Notes: generated by a model not told the origin, from the letters alone. A stretch of DNA of 6,108 nucleotides from Aphodomonas sp964553125 (GCA_964553125.1 CAZKJW010000129.1:1-6108), one strand, 5' to 3'. Shown: positions 1-5,960, counted from the first letter of the stretch. Translations and numbers: made by a program.

Positions 1-2
1 AA

Positions 3-1946
3 GTCAAAGGCCACAAAATGAATGGCTTCTTCAATCCGAAGACGAAGGAATACACGATTGCACTGGACAGCGTGGGACAGGCGTATCTTCTGATTGCTGT
101 GCATGAGAACGTGCATGACATTGCGAAGAACAACTCCGAAGGCTACGCGAAAATGGAATCCGTCGTGATGGACACGCTGGAAGAACTCGGCTTTGATTTG
201 AACGAGCTGATGGACGTGCAGCGCAAGAATGCTCCGGGCAAGAACGAAGCGTACTGGCGCGAGGAAGTCGTTGCGAACACGGTGCCTTCCATTCTTGGTA
301 ATGAAGCGACGATGAAGTCGTTCGTTGCGAAGATGGCCGGTTCGGACGCTGCGACGAGGAACGCGTTCGTGGAGTTCTTGGACGTGATCAGCGACTTCCT
401 GAAAAACGCGTTCGACAAGCTGAAAAACAAGCTCGCATGGAAGCAGATGCAGGCTATCAGCGAGAACCAGAAGGCCGTTGAGCGGATTCGTGATGCGTAC
501 TTTGAAGCGCTGGACGGGATGATGGCGAAAACGGATGATGTGCAGAATACTGGAGAAACGAAGTATTCTCCGCGTCTCCCTGAGAATTTCATTTCCAAAG
601 CGCAGATCGAAGAAAACAAGAAAAATGTTATCAATATGAAACCGGTCGCAAATGTTAAGGGAAATGAGTTCCCTGCATCTAATGGCGATTTGCAAAAGCA
701 ATTAAGCGACTATTTTGATGAAATTGGAGGATATGTTGAGAATCCAGAATTAGGAAAAATCGAACTTACGAAACGCAGTATAAAAAACGATAACGCACAC
801 GGCATGGGACGAATGAAAATCGCTTCATACGCTGCTGTTCCGGCAGTTATACGAGATGGCGGTATTATTAACGCTGAATATGATTGGAAGGGACGCGGAT
901 ACGATACTGTCGTTATAGCTGCACCTATTACTTATGCAAATGAAGAAGCTGTTCTTGGTGTTGTCTTGCGCAAGATGAATAACCGCGACGATTTTTACGT
1001 CCACGAAGTGGTTATAGAAAGGGACGCATCAACGTTCAGAACCAGGTCAAATTCTTTACAGAAAGCGAACACTGGCGATGATGCATCCCCGCTCCACACT
1101 CTACTACAAAGTTTGTGGAATTACAAGGGGGATTCTCAAATAAAATTTTCCATGCAGGACAGCGACGGTAACACGCTGACGGAGGCGCAGCAGGAGTACT
1201 TCAAGAACAGCAAGGTGCGCGACGAGGACGGGCGGCTGATGGTGATGCACCACGGCACGCCTTACGGTGGATTTACCGTGTTCAGGAGCGCGTCCTACTT
1301 CACGCAGGACAAGAACTACGCGGACAAATACCAGAATCCGAGCGCGAGTTCTCTGCGTGGGCGCTACAACGAAGCGACGAATCCGACCACCTATGACGTG
1401 TATCTGAACATTGAAAAACCGTTCGATACGCGCAACTCTACGGAACGCGAGATTTTCGACAATGAATACTACCGCAAGTACGGCACGGGCGCGCCGCTTG
1501 CGGAAAGCGGCCTTCCGGACTGGACAGACGGAATGGACTTGCAGGAATTCATTGAGGAAATGGAATACGACTATGACGGCCTGATTCTCGACGAAGGCGG
1601 CGTTGGCGGTTACGGTGACGACGTGACTTCGCGCGGGCTTTCCTACGTCGTGTTCGACCCTTCGCAGGTGAAGAATGTTTCCAACAAGCAGCCGACGAGC
1701 GACCCTGACATTCGCTTCTCCCGCCAAGACGACGGGCCCGTGCTCGACCAGCGGGACGTGCAGCGCCTGACGCGGACGATCAGCCAGCGTGACGAGACGA
1801 TTGCGGCCTTGAAGCAGCAGCTTCGCCTTACGCACGGCGTTGAGGTTGACGAGCGTGAGTATGGCAAGCTCGCGCGCGAAATTCTCAAGGAAACCGGCAG
1901 CACGTATGACCAGAAAGCATTTTTGACAGGCTCCCGCTTCATATAA
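3..1946 (+). CDS. Large polyvalent mobile-element protein, C-terminal part: zincin + LPD3/MuF-C-like + ADP-ribosyltransferase-like domains (5' end outside window)
   Basis: The frame is open from the left edge (V-K-G-H-K precedes the Met at 18) and the residues before that Met look like part of the same domain, so I read this as the end of a longer protein. Numbering from Met18, it has 642 residues. Residues 1-100 hold HENVH (29-33) followed by EEVVANT (82-88), a zinc metallopeptidase pattern with a plausible third ligand at E82 or E83. Residues 110-170 look helical. Residues 200-370 resemble the LPD3/MuF C-terminal family (GRGYDTVVIAAP, then VLGVVLRK and FYVHEVVIE), which is thought to have a barnase/EndoU/RelE-like fold. 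Residues 390-555 resemble the ADP-ribosyltransferase domain of phage polyvalent proteins (MHHGTP, YFTQDKNYADKY, YDVYLNIEKPF, VVFDPSQVKNV). Residues 575-630 are helical, probably coiled coil. Such proteins are carried by phages and conjugative elements and are thought to be delivered with the DNA. The family names come from motif memory, not a search. The final residues after GSTYDQ look unrelated to the family, suggesting truncation. Confidence 0.8.
   Translation, partial: VKGHKMNGFFNPKTKEYTIALDSVGQAYLLIAVHENVHDIAKNNSEGYAKMESVVMDTLEELGFDLNELMDVQRKNAPGKNEAYWREEVVANTVPSILGNEATMKSFVAKMAGSDAATRNAFVEFLDVISDFLKNAFDKLKNKLAWKQMQAISENQKAVERIRDAYFEALDGMMAKTDDVQNTGETKYSPRLPENFISKAQIEENKKNVINMKPVANVKGNEFPASNGDLQKQLSDYFDEIGGYVENPELGKIELTKRSIKNDNAHGMGRMKIASYAAVPAVIRDGGIINAEYDWKGRGYDTVVIAAPITYANEEAVLGVVLRKMNNRDDFYVHEVVIERDASTFRTRSNSLQKANTGDDASPLHTLLQSLWNYKGDSQIKFSMQDSDGNTLTEAQQEYFKNSKVRDEDGRLMVMHHGTPYGGFTVFRSASYFTQDKNYADKYQNPSASSLRGRYNEATNPTTYDVYLNIEKPFDTRNSTEREIFDNEYYRKYGTGAPLAESGLPDWTDGMDLQEFIEEMEYDYDGLILDEGGVGGYGDDVTSRGLSYVVFDPSQVKNVSNKQPTSDPDIRFSRQDDGPVLDQRDVQRLTRTISQRDETIAALKQQLRLTHGVEVDEREYGKLAREILKETGSTYDQKAFLTGSRFI
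609..1127 (+). other. AT-richer toxin-like module inside the polyvalent gene
   Basis: This stretch encodes about residues 198-370, the LPD3/MuF-C-like segment. Sampled 60-base blocks here run at about 35-45% G+C (661-720: 23 of 60; 721-780: 21 of 60; 781-840: 27 of 60). A block in the flanking module (1201-1260) has 39 of 60. The stretch sits between two linker motifs, TKYS (residues 181-184) and IKFS (375-378). The composition change lines up with the module, which suggests it entered by recombination. The domain name is from recognition of family motifs only. Confidence 0.55.
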
Positions 1947-2199
1947 ATGGAACCTTGCTATTCTTTTCCGCGAAGCACTGCTCGATCACCCTTGCCGGTT
2001 CTTTGCTGCACCCCACCATGTTGTCATTCCGTACGCGTTCCCTCCGCTGACATTCGCACAGCAAAGTATGTCTCCATCTCACACCCAAATCCTCATCGGC
2101 AATTTTTATAAAGCTCCACTATCACTCTTTCTTTTCCGTCCATGCAGTATTTCTTTCCGCCCCGTTCAATCTCCGCCTTTCCCTGCCTCCCCCCGCAGC
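1947..2199. other. Stretch with no convincing gene; possible end of a mobile element
   Basis: No ORF with a ribosome binding site is visible. Both strands are partly open: a 54-codon + frame starts right after the polyvalent stop (1947-2111), and a stop-free - frame of 59 codons runs from 2118 to a TGA at 1939-1941. The latter ends with a 26-residue Met-initiated stretch from 2019, containing CSKEPARVIEQCFAEKN. Neither has a start signal I trust. From about 2101 to 2199 the + strand is roughly three-quarters pyrimidine. I see no tRNA, inverted terminal repeat or recognisable attachment site. It may be a degenerate gene or element end. Confidence 0.4.
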
Positions 2200-2237
2200 A
2201 AAAAAACAGCGGCCTCCCTTTGAAGGATCCGCTGTTT
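2200..2237 (-). terminator. Strong Rho-independent terminator after the ygbA-like gene
   Basis: Read on the - strand, AAACAGCGG (2237-2229) pairs perfectly with CCGCTGTTT (2212-2204) around a 16-base loop that can add a small inner CCT/AGG pairing. The stem runs into seven consecutive T residues (2206-2200). It lies about 70 bases past the TAA of the ygbA-like gene and closes the leftward transcription unit, insulating it from the accessory DNA to the left. Confidence 0.88.
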
Positions 2238-2305
2238 GCAGGGCGTTCCGCTTGCCGCGGGCCGCCGTTTGCGCGCTTGCGCGCATAAAATATCCGCGTT
2301 CCGCC

Positions 2306-2659
2306 TTATTGCTTTGACGCGCTTTGTTTTTCGATTCGCTTCTTTTCGCGCTTGCTTTCGATCACGTGGCGAACGGCCGTCACGGGATGCACCGTCAGCA
2401 TTCGCGGGCCGGAAAACCGCATCACCTCGCGGATTTTTTCGCGCATCTGCGGCTTGTAGCAGTGTACGCGGCAATTCGAGCAGAATGTTTTCGTCTCCAT
2501 GAACGGACATTTGTCGCTGCGCTCGCGCGCATAAGCGTCCAGCGCGGCGCACTCCGCGCAGAGCTGCCCCTTCACGCCATGCTTTTTCCGGCAATAGAGC
2601 GCGATCATTTCCGAAACGATTTTCTTTTCCCGCTCCCGCTTGCTTTGAATGGTTCTCAT
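2306..2659 (-). CDS. ygbA: YgbA-family (nitrous oxide-stimulated promoter family) cysteine-rich protein
   Basis: A 117-residue cytoplasmic protein with no signal peptide or membrane segment. It shows the hallmarks of the YgbA_NO family: KIVSEMIALYCRKKHG near the N-terminus, then C-A-E-C (34-37), YARERSDKCPF (43-53), FCSNCRVHCYKP (59-70), and the highly conserved REKIREVMRFSGPRML (73-88) followed by HPVTAVRHVI. Cysteines lie at about 23, 34, 37, 51, 60, 63 and 67, enough for a metal or Fe-S site, which is inference. The enterobacterial relative is induced by nitric oxide through NsrR; its biochemical role is not settled. I chose the Met at 2659 over the upstream one at 2716 because AGAGG lies six bases before it (2666-2670) and a promoter (2688-2716) overlaps the longer reading. 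The C-terminal tail is lysine- and arginine-rich. The gene follows spoIIE on the same strand but has its own promoter. No NO-responsive operator was recognised. Confidence 0.88.
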   Translation of the reverse strand: MRTIQSKREREKKIVSEMIALYCRKKHGVKGQLCAECAALDAYARERSDKCPFMETKTFCSNCRVHCYKPQMREKIREVMRFSGPRMLTVHPVTAVRHVIESKREKKRIEKQSASKQ

Positions 2660-2687
2660 AGGCCGCCTCTTTCGTGTTTGTCTGCGC

Positions 2688-2716
2688 ATTATAGCAGGTT
2701 TCCGCAAAAACCGCAA
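2688..2716 (-). promoter_or_regulatory. SigA-type promoter of the ygbA-like gene
   Basis: On the - strand, TTGCGG (2716-2711) is followed after exactly 17 bases by a perfect TATAAT (2693-2688). Transcription would start near 2681, giving a leader of about 20 bases that contains the AGAGG ribosome binding site. The -35 sits inside the candidate spoIIE terminator stem. Confidence 0.75.
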
Positions 2717-2731
2717 GCCGGCTCAGTGCGG
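2706..2731 (-). terminator. Candidate weak terminator of spoIIE
   Basis: On the - strand, CCGCA (2731-2727) pairs with TGCGG (2715-2711) around an 11-base loop that contains the spoIIE TGA stop and a self-complementary AGCCGGCT. Five T residues follow (2710-2706). A five-pair stem is short, so read-through into ygbA is likely. It overlaps the -35 of the ygbA promoter. Confidence 0.45.
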
Positions 2732-5050
2732 CGCGGTTTCCATCACGCGCGCCGCCAGCACGGTCATGTCGTCCGGGGCGGCTCCGCCGCAGCGTTCGAG
2801 GGCGCGGCGCAGCAGCGTATCCGCAAGCGTCTGCGGCGTGAGCGCAGCGTCCCGGGGCGTCATGCCGCCCAGCGCGCGCAGGAAAGCGCCGTCGTCGCCG
2901 CCAAAGGCGTCCGTCACGCCGTCGGTCACCATGACAATCCAGTCGTCCGGGCGAAGCCGCACCGTCGTGCGCTGCGGACTAGCCGCGCCCACGATGCCCA
3001 TCGGCAGCGCGTCCCCGCCGACGCGGCGACAGCGCCCGCCCCGCAGCAGATACGACGTACACGCGCCGAGCTTTTCAAACGCGGCCTCGCCGCTGTCCAG
3101 ATCGACCGTACACAGATCCATCGTCGCAAACATTTCGCCCTCCCCGCGGCAGGCGGTCAGCATTCCGTTCACCCAGCGCAGCGCATCATGGCGGCTGTAT
3201 CCCGCACGGAGCGCGCGCACAAGCAGCTCCAGCGCGGCGCGGCTTTCGCGCCCCGCCTCGCCGCCGGAACCCATGCCGTCGCTGAGCGCCAGAAGATACT
3301 GCCCCGCCGAAAGCCGTTCCCATGCCGCGCCGTCGCCCGAAACGCGCTCCCCCGCCGCCGTCGCGCACGCGCGTGCCGTTTCCATGCGCAGCGCGGGCGT
3401 TTCGCTGAAAAGCAGCCAGTCGCCGCCCACGCGCAGCAGCTCCATCCGCACGCCGACGGCGGCGCTCAGCGCGCTTTCCATCTTTGCAAGCCGCCCTTCG
3501 TTTTCGCACGCCGCGTTCAGCCATACATGCAGCCGGCCTTCCAGCACGCAGACGCTCAGCGCGTCCGGCCTGCCGCGCAAAGCCGGCATTGCACTCAGGA
3601 CGGCTTCCCGTGCGCGCAGCGCCGTGCCGTCCTCGCTCTCCATCTGATCGCACGCCGAGGTCAGCGTGCGCGCCTGCGCCTGAAGCTGCTCGGCAAGCCA
3701 CGCGCGGCTTTCCGCACGCTGCCGCCTGTCCCGCTCGCCGCCCATGCGCTCTGCGGCCAGCGCTGCGACAAGCTCCGGCGCTTCCCCGGCACGCAGACAG
3801 CCGAACGCCCGCGATGCGCGGTCAATCTGCTCGCGCGCGGCCGGTATTTCTTTCAGCGCAAATGCGTCGAGCGAGCCGGAAAGCAGCCGCATCGTCTCCT
3901 CGCGGCGCGCGTCCCAGCACTCGCGCTGCCGCTCACAGCCCGTGCAGAGCCTGCACGCCAGCAGCTCCAGCGGCGGCTCGTCCTTTTCCGGCGATTCCGC
4001 CGGAAGGGTCTGCGCCATCTCCGAAAGCGCCGTCGCGCGCTCGCGCAGCAGATAGCTCACGGCCGCGTTCGCGCCGCCCGAGAGGAACTGCGGCTTCGGC
4101 TGCAAAAGGCCGCGAAGCGCGTCGAGCCACGTCTCCGGCACACAGGCAAACGCAAGCGCGGCGGCAGCCACCGGCGGCGCATACACCGCCGCGCCTTCCA
4201 GCCCGGAAAGCGCCAGCGCGGCAATCGTCACGCCCAAGGCGGAACCGGCGGCAATCATCCACCGCGCGCCGCCCCGCAGCAGCCCGGAAAGCGCGCCCAG
4301 CGCGCAAAAAAACAGCGCGCCCCATGTTTCGCCGCCCGCCATTGCCTGCATGATACCCATCAGCACGCCCGCAGGCGCCGCAACGCCCGGCCCGGCGCAC
4401 GCGCCCGCCGCCATGACGCACAGCGCCACCGCCGCCGCGCCAAGGCTGCACCCGCGCACGCGAATCCACTCCAGCCCCATGCAGACGGCCGCCGCAAACA
4501 GCATCAGGCAAAGCCGGTCGTCCGCGGAAAGCGTCTGATCCTTCAGATTCACCGAAAGCAGCGCGCGCGCGAACACCGGCGTGGCGACGCCCGCCGCGGC
4601 AATCCCCGCGAAAAACGCCGCCAGCAGCCTCGGGCTTCGCACCGCAAGCGGCAGGGGCAGCGCCATGCACGCCGCCGCGGCCGCCGAAACCTTCCACGGT
4701 TTCCAGTCCCACTCGCCGCGCACCGTCAAAACGAGCAGCACGCACGCTGCAAGCGGCCAGCCGTTCAGGAGCGTAATCGGCTGCCAGCGCGCCAGCAGCC
4801 CGAGCGCACAGCCGAGCAGCGCGGGCGCGGCAGGTTTTTCCAGCAGCAGAAGCGCCGCCACGAACGGAATCCCCAGCGCCGCCGCGCCGAAGGGCAGCGT
4901 CGCCTGCGACACTGCAAACGCCGCCAGCAGCGCCATGCCGCCGCGCGCCGTACACTGTGCGCGAACCCACTGCGCAGGCGCGATTCTCTGCTCGCCGCGC
5001 TGCACGGAATACCCGATGCCTGACCATGTCTGCCGGAACCGCTGTGCCAT
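2723..5050 (-). CDS. spoIIE: Stage II sporulation protein E, PP2C-type serine phosphatase
   Basis: A 775-residue membrane phosphatase, close to the roughly 827 residues of Bacillus subtilis SpoIIE. In that family it works at the asymmetric septum with FtsZ and dephosphorylates the anti-anti-sigma factor SpoIIAA, which releases SigF in the forespore. Residues about 38-305 are a run of hydrophobic alanine/leucine-rich segments, about ten membrane helices. A cysteine cluster (366, 369, 372, then CW at 378-379) marks the family's conserved CxxCxxC...CW element. The PP2C domain fills the C-terminus: LALSDGMGSGGEA (metal-binding Asp near 591), FATMDLCTVDL, LPMGIVG, MVTDGVTDAF (Asp near 710) and PDDMTVLAARV (Asp near 760), so the metal-binding residues appear intact. 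The Met at 5050 is chosen because GGGAG lies six bases upstream and the MAQRFRQTW sequence fits a cytoplasmic N-terminus; the longer reading to 5353 runs through the promoter, terminator and part of a SASP gene. The gene is extremely GC-rich, which opens long spurious frames on both strands. Confidence 0.95.
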   Translation of the reverse strand: MAQRFRQTWSGIGYSVQRGEQRIAPAQWVRAQCTARGGMALLAAFAVSQATLPFGAAALGIPFVAALLLLEKPAAPALLGCALGLLARWQPITLLNGWPLAACVLLVLTVRGEWDWKPWKVSAAAAACMALPLPLAVRSPRLLAAFFAGIAAAGVATPVFARALLSVNLKDQTLSADDRLCLMLFAAAVCMGLEWIRVRGCSLGAAAVALCVMAAGACAGPGVAAPAGVLMGIMQAMAGGETWGALFFCALGALSGLLRGGARWMIAAGSALGVTIAALALSGLEGAAVYAPPVAAAALAFACVPETWLDALRGLLQPKPQFLSGGANAAVSYLLRERATALSEMAQTLPAESPEKDEPPLELLACRLCTGCERQRECWDARREETMRLLSGSLDAFALKEIPAAREQIDRASRAFGCLRAGEAPELVAALAAERMGGERDRRQRAESRAWLAEQLQAQARTLTSACDQMESEDGTALRAREAVLSAMPALRGRPDALSVCVLEGRLHVWLNAACENEGRLAKMESALSAAVGVRMELLRVGGDWLLFSETPALRMETARACATAAGERVSGDGAAWERLSAGQYLLALSDGMGSGGEAGRESRAALELLVRALRAGYSRHDALRWVNGMLTACRGEGEMFATMDLCTVDLDSGEAAFEKLGACTSYLLRGGRCRRVGGDALPMGIVGAASPQRTTVRLRPDDWIVMVTDGVTDAFGGDDGAFLRALGGMTPRDAALTPQTLADTLLRRALERCGGAAPDDMTVLAARVMETAPH

Positions 5051-5082
5051 TGTTCTCTCCCGCCGTTCTGTTTGATAGGAAG

Positions 5083-5147
5083 AGTATAGCGCCCGTATAG
5101 GCGTTCCATCGGCGAAACCCGCCGCCGAATTTGTCAGCCGTTCGACA
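5083..5147 (-). promoter_or_regulatory. spoIIE promoter with candidate tandem Spo0A boxes
   Basis: A TATACT -10 lies at 5088-5083, with a second TATAC-containing hexamer 11 bases upstream (5099-5094). No good -35 exists at 16-18 bases (CGATGG at 17), as expected for an activator-dependent promoter. Upstream, TGTCGAA (5147-5141) matches the published 0A-box consensus exactly. After four bases it is followed by TGACAAA (5136-5130), which matches 5 of 7, in the same orientation and 11 bases centre to centre. In B. subtilis spoIIE is a SigA promoter activated by phosphorylated Spo0A. The boxes lie about 55-70 bases upstream of the expected start near 5076, rather far from the -10. Confidence 0.55.
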
Positions 5148-5160
5148 CGAAGCGCACGCG

Positions 5161-5197
5161 AAAGCCCCTCTTCTTCCGCGCGGAAAAGAGGGGCTTT
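5161..5197 (-). terminator. Hairpin terminator of the SASP operon
   Basis: AAGAGGGGCTTT (5186-5197) is a perfect complement of AAAGCCCCTCTT (5161-5172), a 12-bp stem. The interior 5174-5185 is itself a palindrome (TTCCGCGCGGAA) that can extend the stem past one unpaired base. It begins about 20 bases after the stop of the second SASP gene. On the - strand the trailing T run is only three long, so termination may be less efficient than the stem suggests. It also separates the SASP genes from spoIIE. Confidence 0.75.
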
Positions 5198-5216
5198 GCG
5201 TTGTTTTATGCTGCCG

Positions 5217-5486
5217 TTACTGCTTGCCGGCCATTGCCTTTTCCTGCTGCTCGATGAGCCGCTTGACCATATAGCCGCCAATGTAGCCAGCCTGACGGCT
5301 GGTGAGATCGCCGTTATAGCCCTGCTTGAGGTTGATCCCCAGCTCGCCCGCAATCTCGTGCTTCATGTTGTTCAGCGCTTCCTTGGCCTGCGGTACCTCG
5401 ATGCGGTTTCCGCTGCCGGAGTTGTTCGAGCTGGCGCTCTGCGCCTGCTGGCCGCCCTGCTGGGCGTTGATGTTAGGCGTAAACAT
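5217..5486 (-). CDS. Alpha/beta-type small acid-soluble spore protein (second of tandem pair)
   Basis: An 89-residue DNA-binding spore protein. In this family such proteins coat forespore DNA, shift it to an A-like form, protect it from UV and chemicals, and are degraded at germination for amino acids. The core is EALNNMKHEIAGELGINL (about 36-53) and GDLTSRQAGYIGGYMVKRLIEQ (59-80). The GPR germination-protease pattern E-I-A-x-E is present at 44-48. Residues 1-29 are a low-complexity tail rich in Gln, Asn, Ser and Gly, absent from the neighbouring copy. The start at 5486 is chosen over the upstream Met at 5543 because a GGGAGGGG ribosome binding site (5495-5502) lies eight bases before it; the longer reading also overlaps the preceding gene. 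It starts 22 bases after the stop of the other SASP gene and shares its promoter. Confidence 0.93.
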   Translation of the reverse strand: MFTPNINAQQGGQQAQSASSNNSGSGNRIEVPQAKEALNNMKHEIAGELGINLKQGYNGDLTSRQAGYIGGYMVKRLIEQQEKAMAGKQ

Positions 5487-5508
5487 AAGTGGTTCCCCTC
5501 CCGCTTTT

Positions 5509-5715
5509 TTACTTGCCGGACATCTGCTGCTCGGCCTGTTCAATCATGCGCTTGACCATATAGCCGCCGACGTAGCCGTTTTCGCGGCTGGTCAGGTCGC
5601 CGTTATAGCCCTGCTTGAGATTGACGCCGAGTTCGCGCGCGATTTCATATTTCATGTTATCCAGCGCGCCGCGAGCTTCCGGGATGTTGGTGCGGTTTCC
5701 GTTGCTGTTCGCCAT
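5509..5715 (-). CDS. Alpha/beta-type small acid-soluble spore protein (first of tandem pair)
   Basis: A 68-residue protein, typical of the family length. It carries ALDNMKYEIARELGVNL (17-33) with the GPR protease cleavage pattern E-I-A-x-E (24-28), then GDLTSRENGYVGGYMVKRMIEQ (39-60), the second DNA-binding helix region. The start at 5715 has an excellent ribosome binding site, AAGGAGGTG (5723-5731), seven bases upstream. It is the promoter-proximal gene of a two-gene operon. The two products are nearly identical over about 45 residues, and the DNA shares a 23-base exact run (5308-5330 and 5597-5619), so this is a tandem duplication. Role: protection of spore DNA, as for the neighbour. Confidence 0.95.
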   Translation of the reverse strand: MANSNGNRTNIPEARGALDNMKYEIARELGVNLKQGYNGDLTSRENGYVGGYMVKRMIEQAEQQMSGK

Positions 5716-5747
5716 TTCGTTTCACCTCCTTCCGTCGTGTTCACAGG

Positions 5748-5774
5748 TATTTTGCCTTGAAACGTGCAAAATAC
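5748..5774 (-). promoter_or_regulatory. Candidate SigG (forespore) promoter of the SASP operon
   Basis: On the - strand GTATT (5774-5770) resembles the SigG -35, and CAAAATA (5754-5748) matches the CATnHTA -10 at six of seven positions, 15 bases apart. SASP genes are the classic SigG regulon. Transcription would start near 5741, leaving a leader of about 25 bases with the strong ribosome binding site. The two elements also form a perfect 9-bp inverted repeat (5747-5755 with 5766-5774). Confidence 0.5.
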
Positions 5775-5910
5775 GCTGGAACTTGTCGGATGGATTGGAA
5801 ACGCATTTGAATTTTTTTGCCGCTTTCGCGGCGAAGGGACGGCGCGCCGCGTCGCTCATGTCGAGCTTTCCGGCTGCGTCTGCTTGCTTCTGTCATCCCG
5901 GTTCTTTCGG

Positions 5911-5939
5911 TTGACAACGCCGGATCGGCTTGCTATATT
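5911..5939 (+). promoter_or_regulatory. Near-consensus SigA promoter of the right-hand gene
   Basis: A perfect TTGACA (5911-5916) is separated by exactly 17 bases from TATATT (5934-5939). The expected start is near 5946, at the AAAGGGGG ribosome binding site (5946-5953), so the leader would be only about 15 bases. It points away from the SASP operon. Strong vegetative expression is likely. Confidence 0.8.
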
Positions 5940-5960
5940 TTATTGAAAGGGGGATTCAAA

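Noticed and set aside
1104..1835. 243-codon - strand frame opposite the polyvalent gene
   Set aside because: Arg/Val-rich shadow of the real + strand gene, with no domain or start signal.
1643..1942. 99-codon - strand frame beginning MKREPVKNAF
   Set aside because: Most of it is the antisense of the polyvalent helical tail; only the first few codons lie in the possibly foreign end. No ribosome binding site.
2660..2716. Upstream Met (2716) as the ygbA start
   Set aside because: The extension passes through the -10 and -35 elements and adds non-family residues; the Met at 2659 has AGAGG at ideal spacing.
2324..5023. Very long + strand open frame (899 codons) antisense to spoIIE
   Set aside because: It is Arg/His/Ala/Pro-rich with no motifs or ribosome binding site. 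The opposite strand encodes a complete SpoIIE with intact catalytic motifs. High G+C keeps the antisense frame open.
3933..5027. Second long - strand frame within spoIIE
   Set aside because: Glycine/arginine/alanine-rich out-of-frame reading of the same GC-rich gene, with no recognisable domain.
5051..5353. Upstream extension of spoIIE to 5353
   Set aside because: It would read through the spoIIE promoter, the SASP terminator and part of a SASP gene; the Met at 5050 has its own ribosome binding site.
5196..5760. + strand frames opposite the SASP genes
   Set aside because: They are antisense shadows; the similarity between the two frames only reflects the SASP duplication.
5819..5832. GCCGC-TTTC-GCGGC hairpin as a terminator
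   Set aside because: On the + strand the T run precedes the stem, and on the - strand the stem is followed by A residues, so it is not an intrinsic terminator in either direction.
5859..5865. TGTCGAG as a Spo0A box for the right-hand gene
   Set aside because: Single 6-of-7 match with no partner box, and the promoter there is near consensus and does not need an activator.
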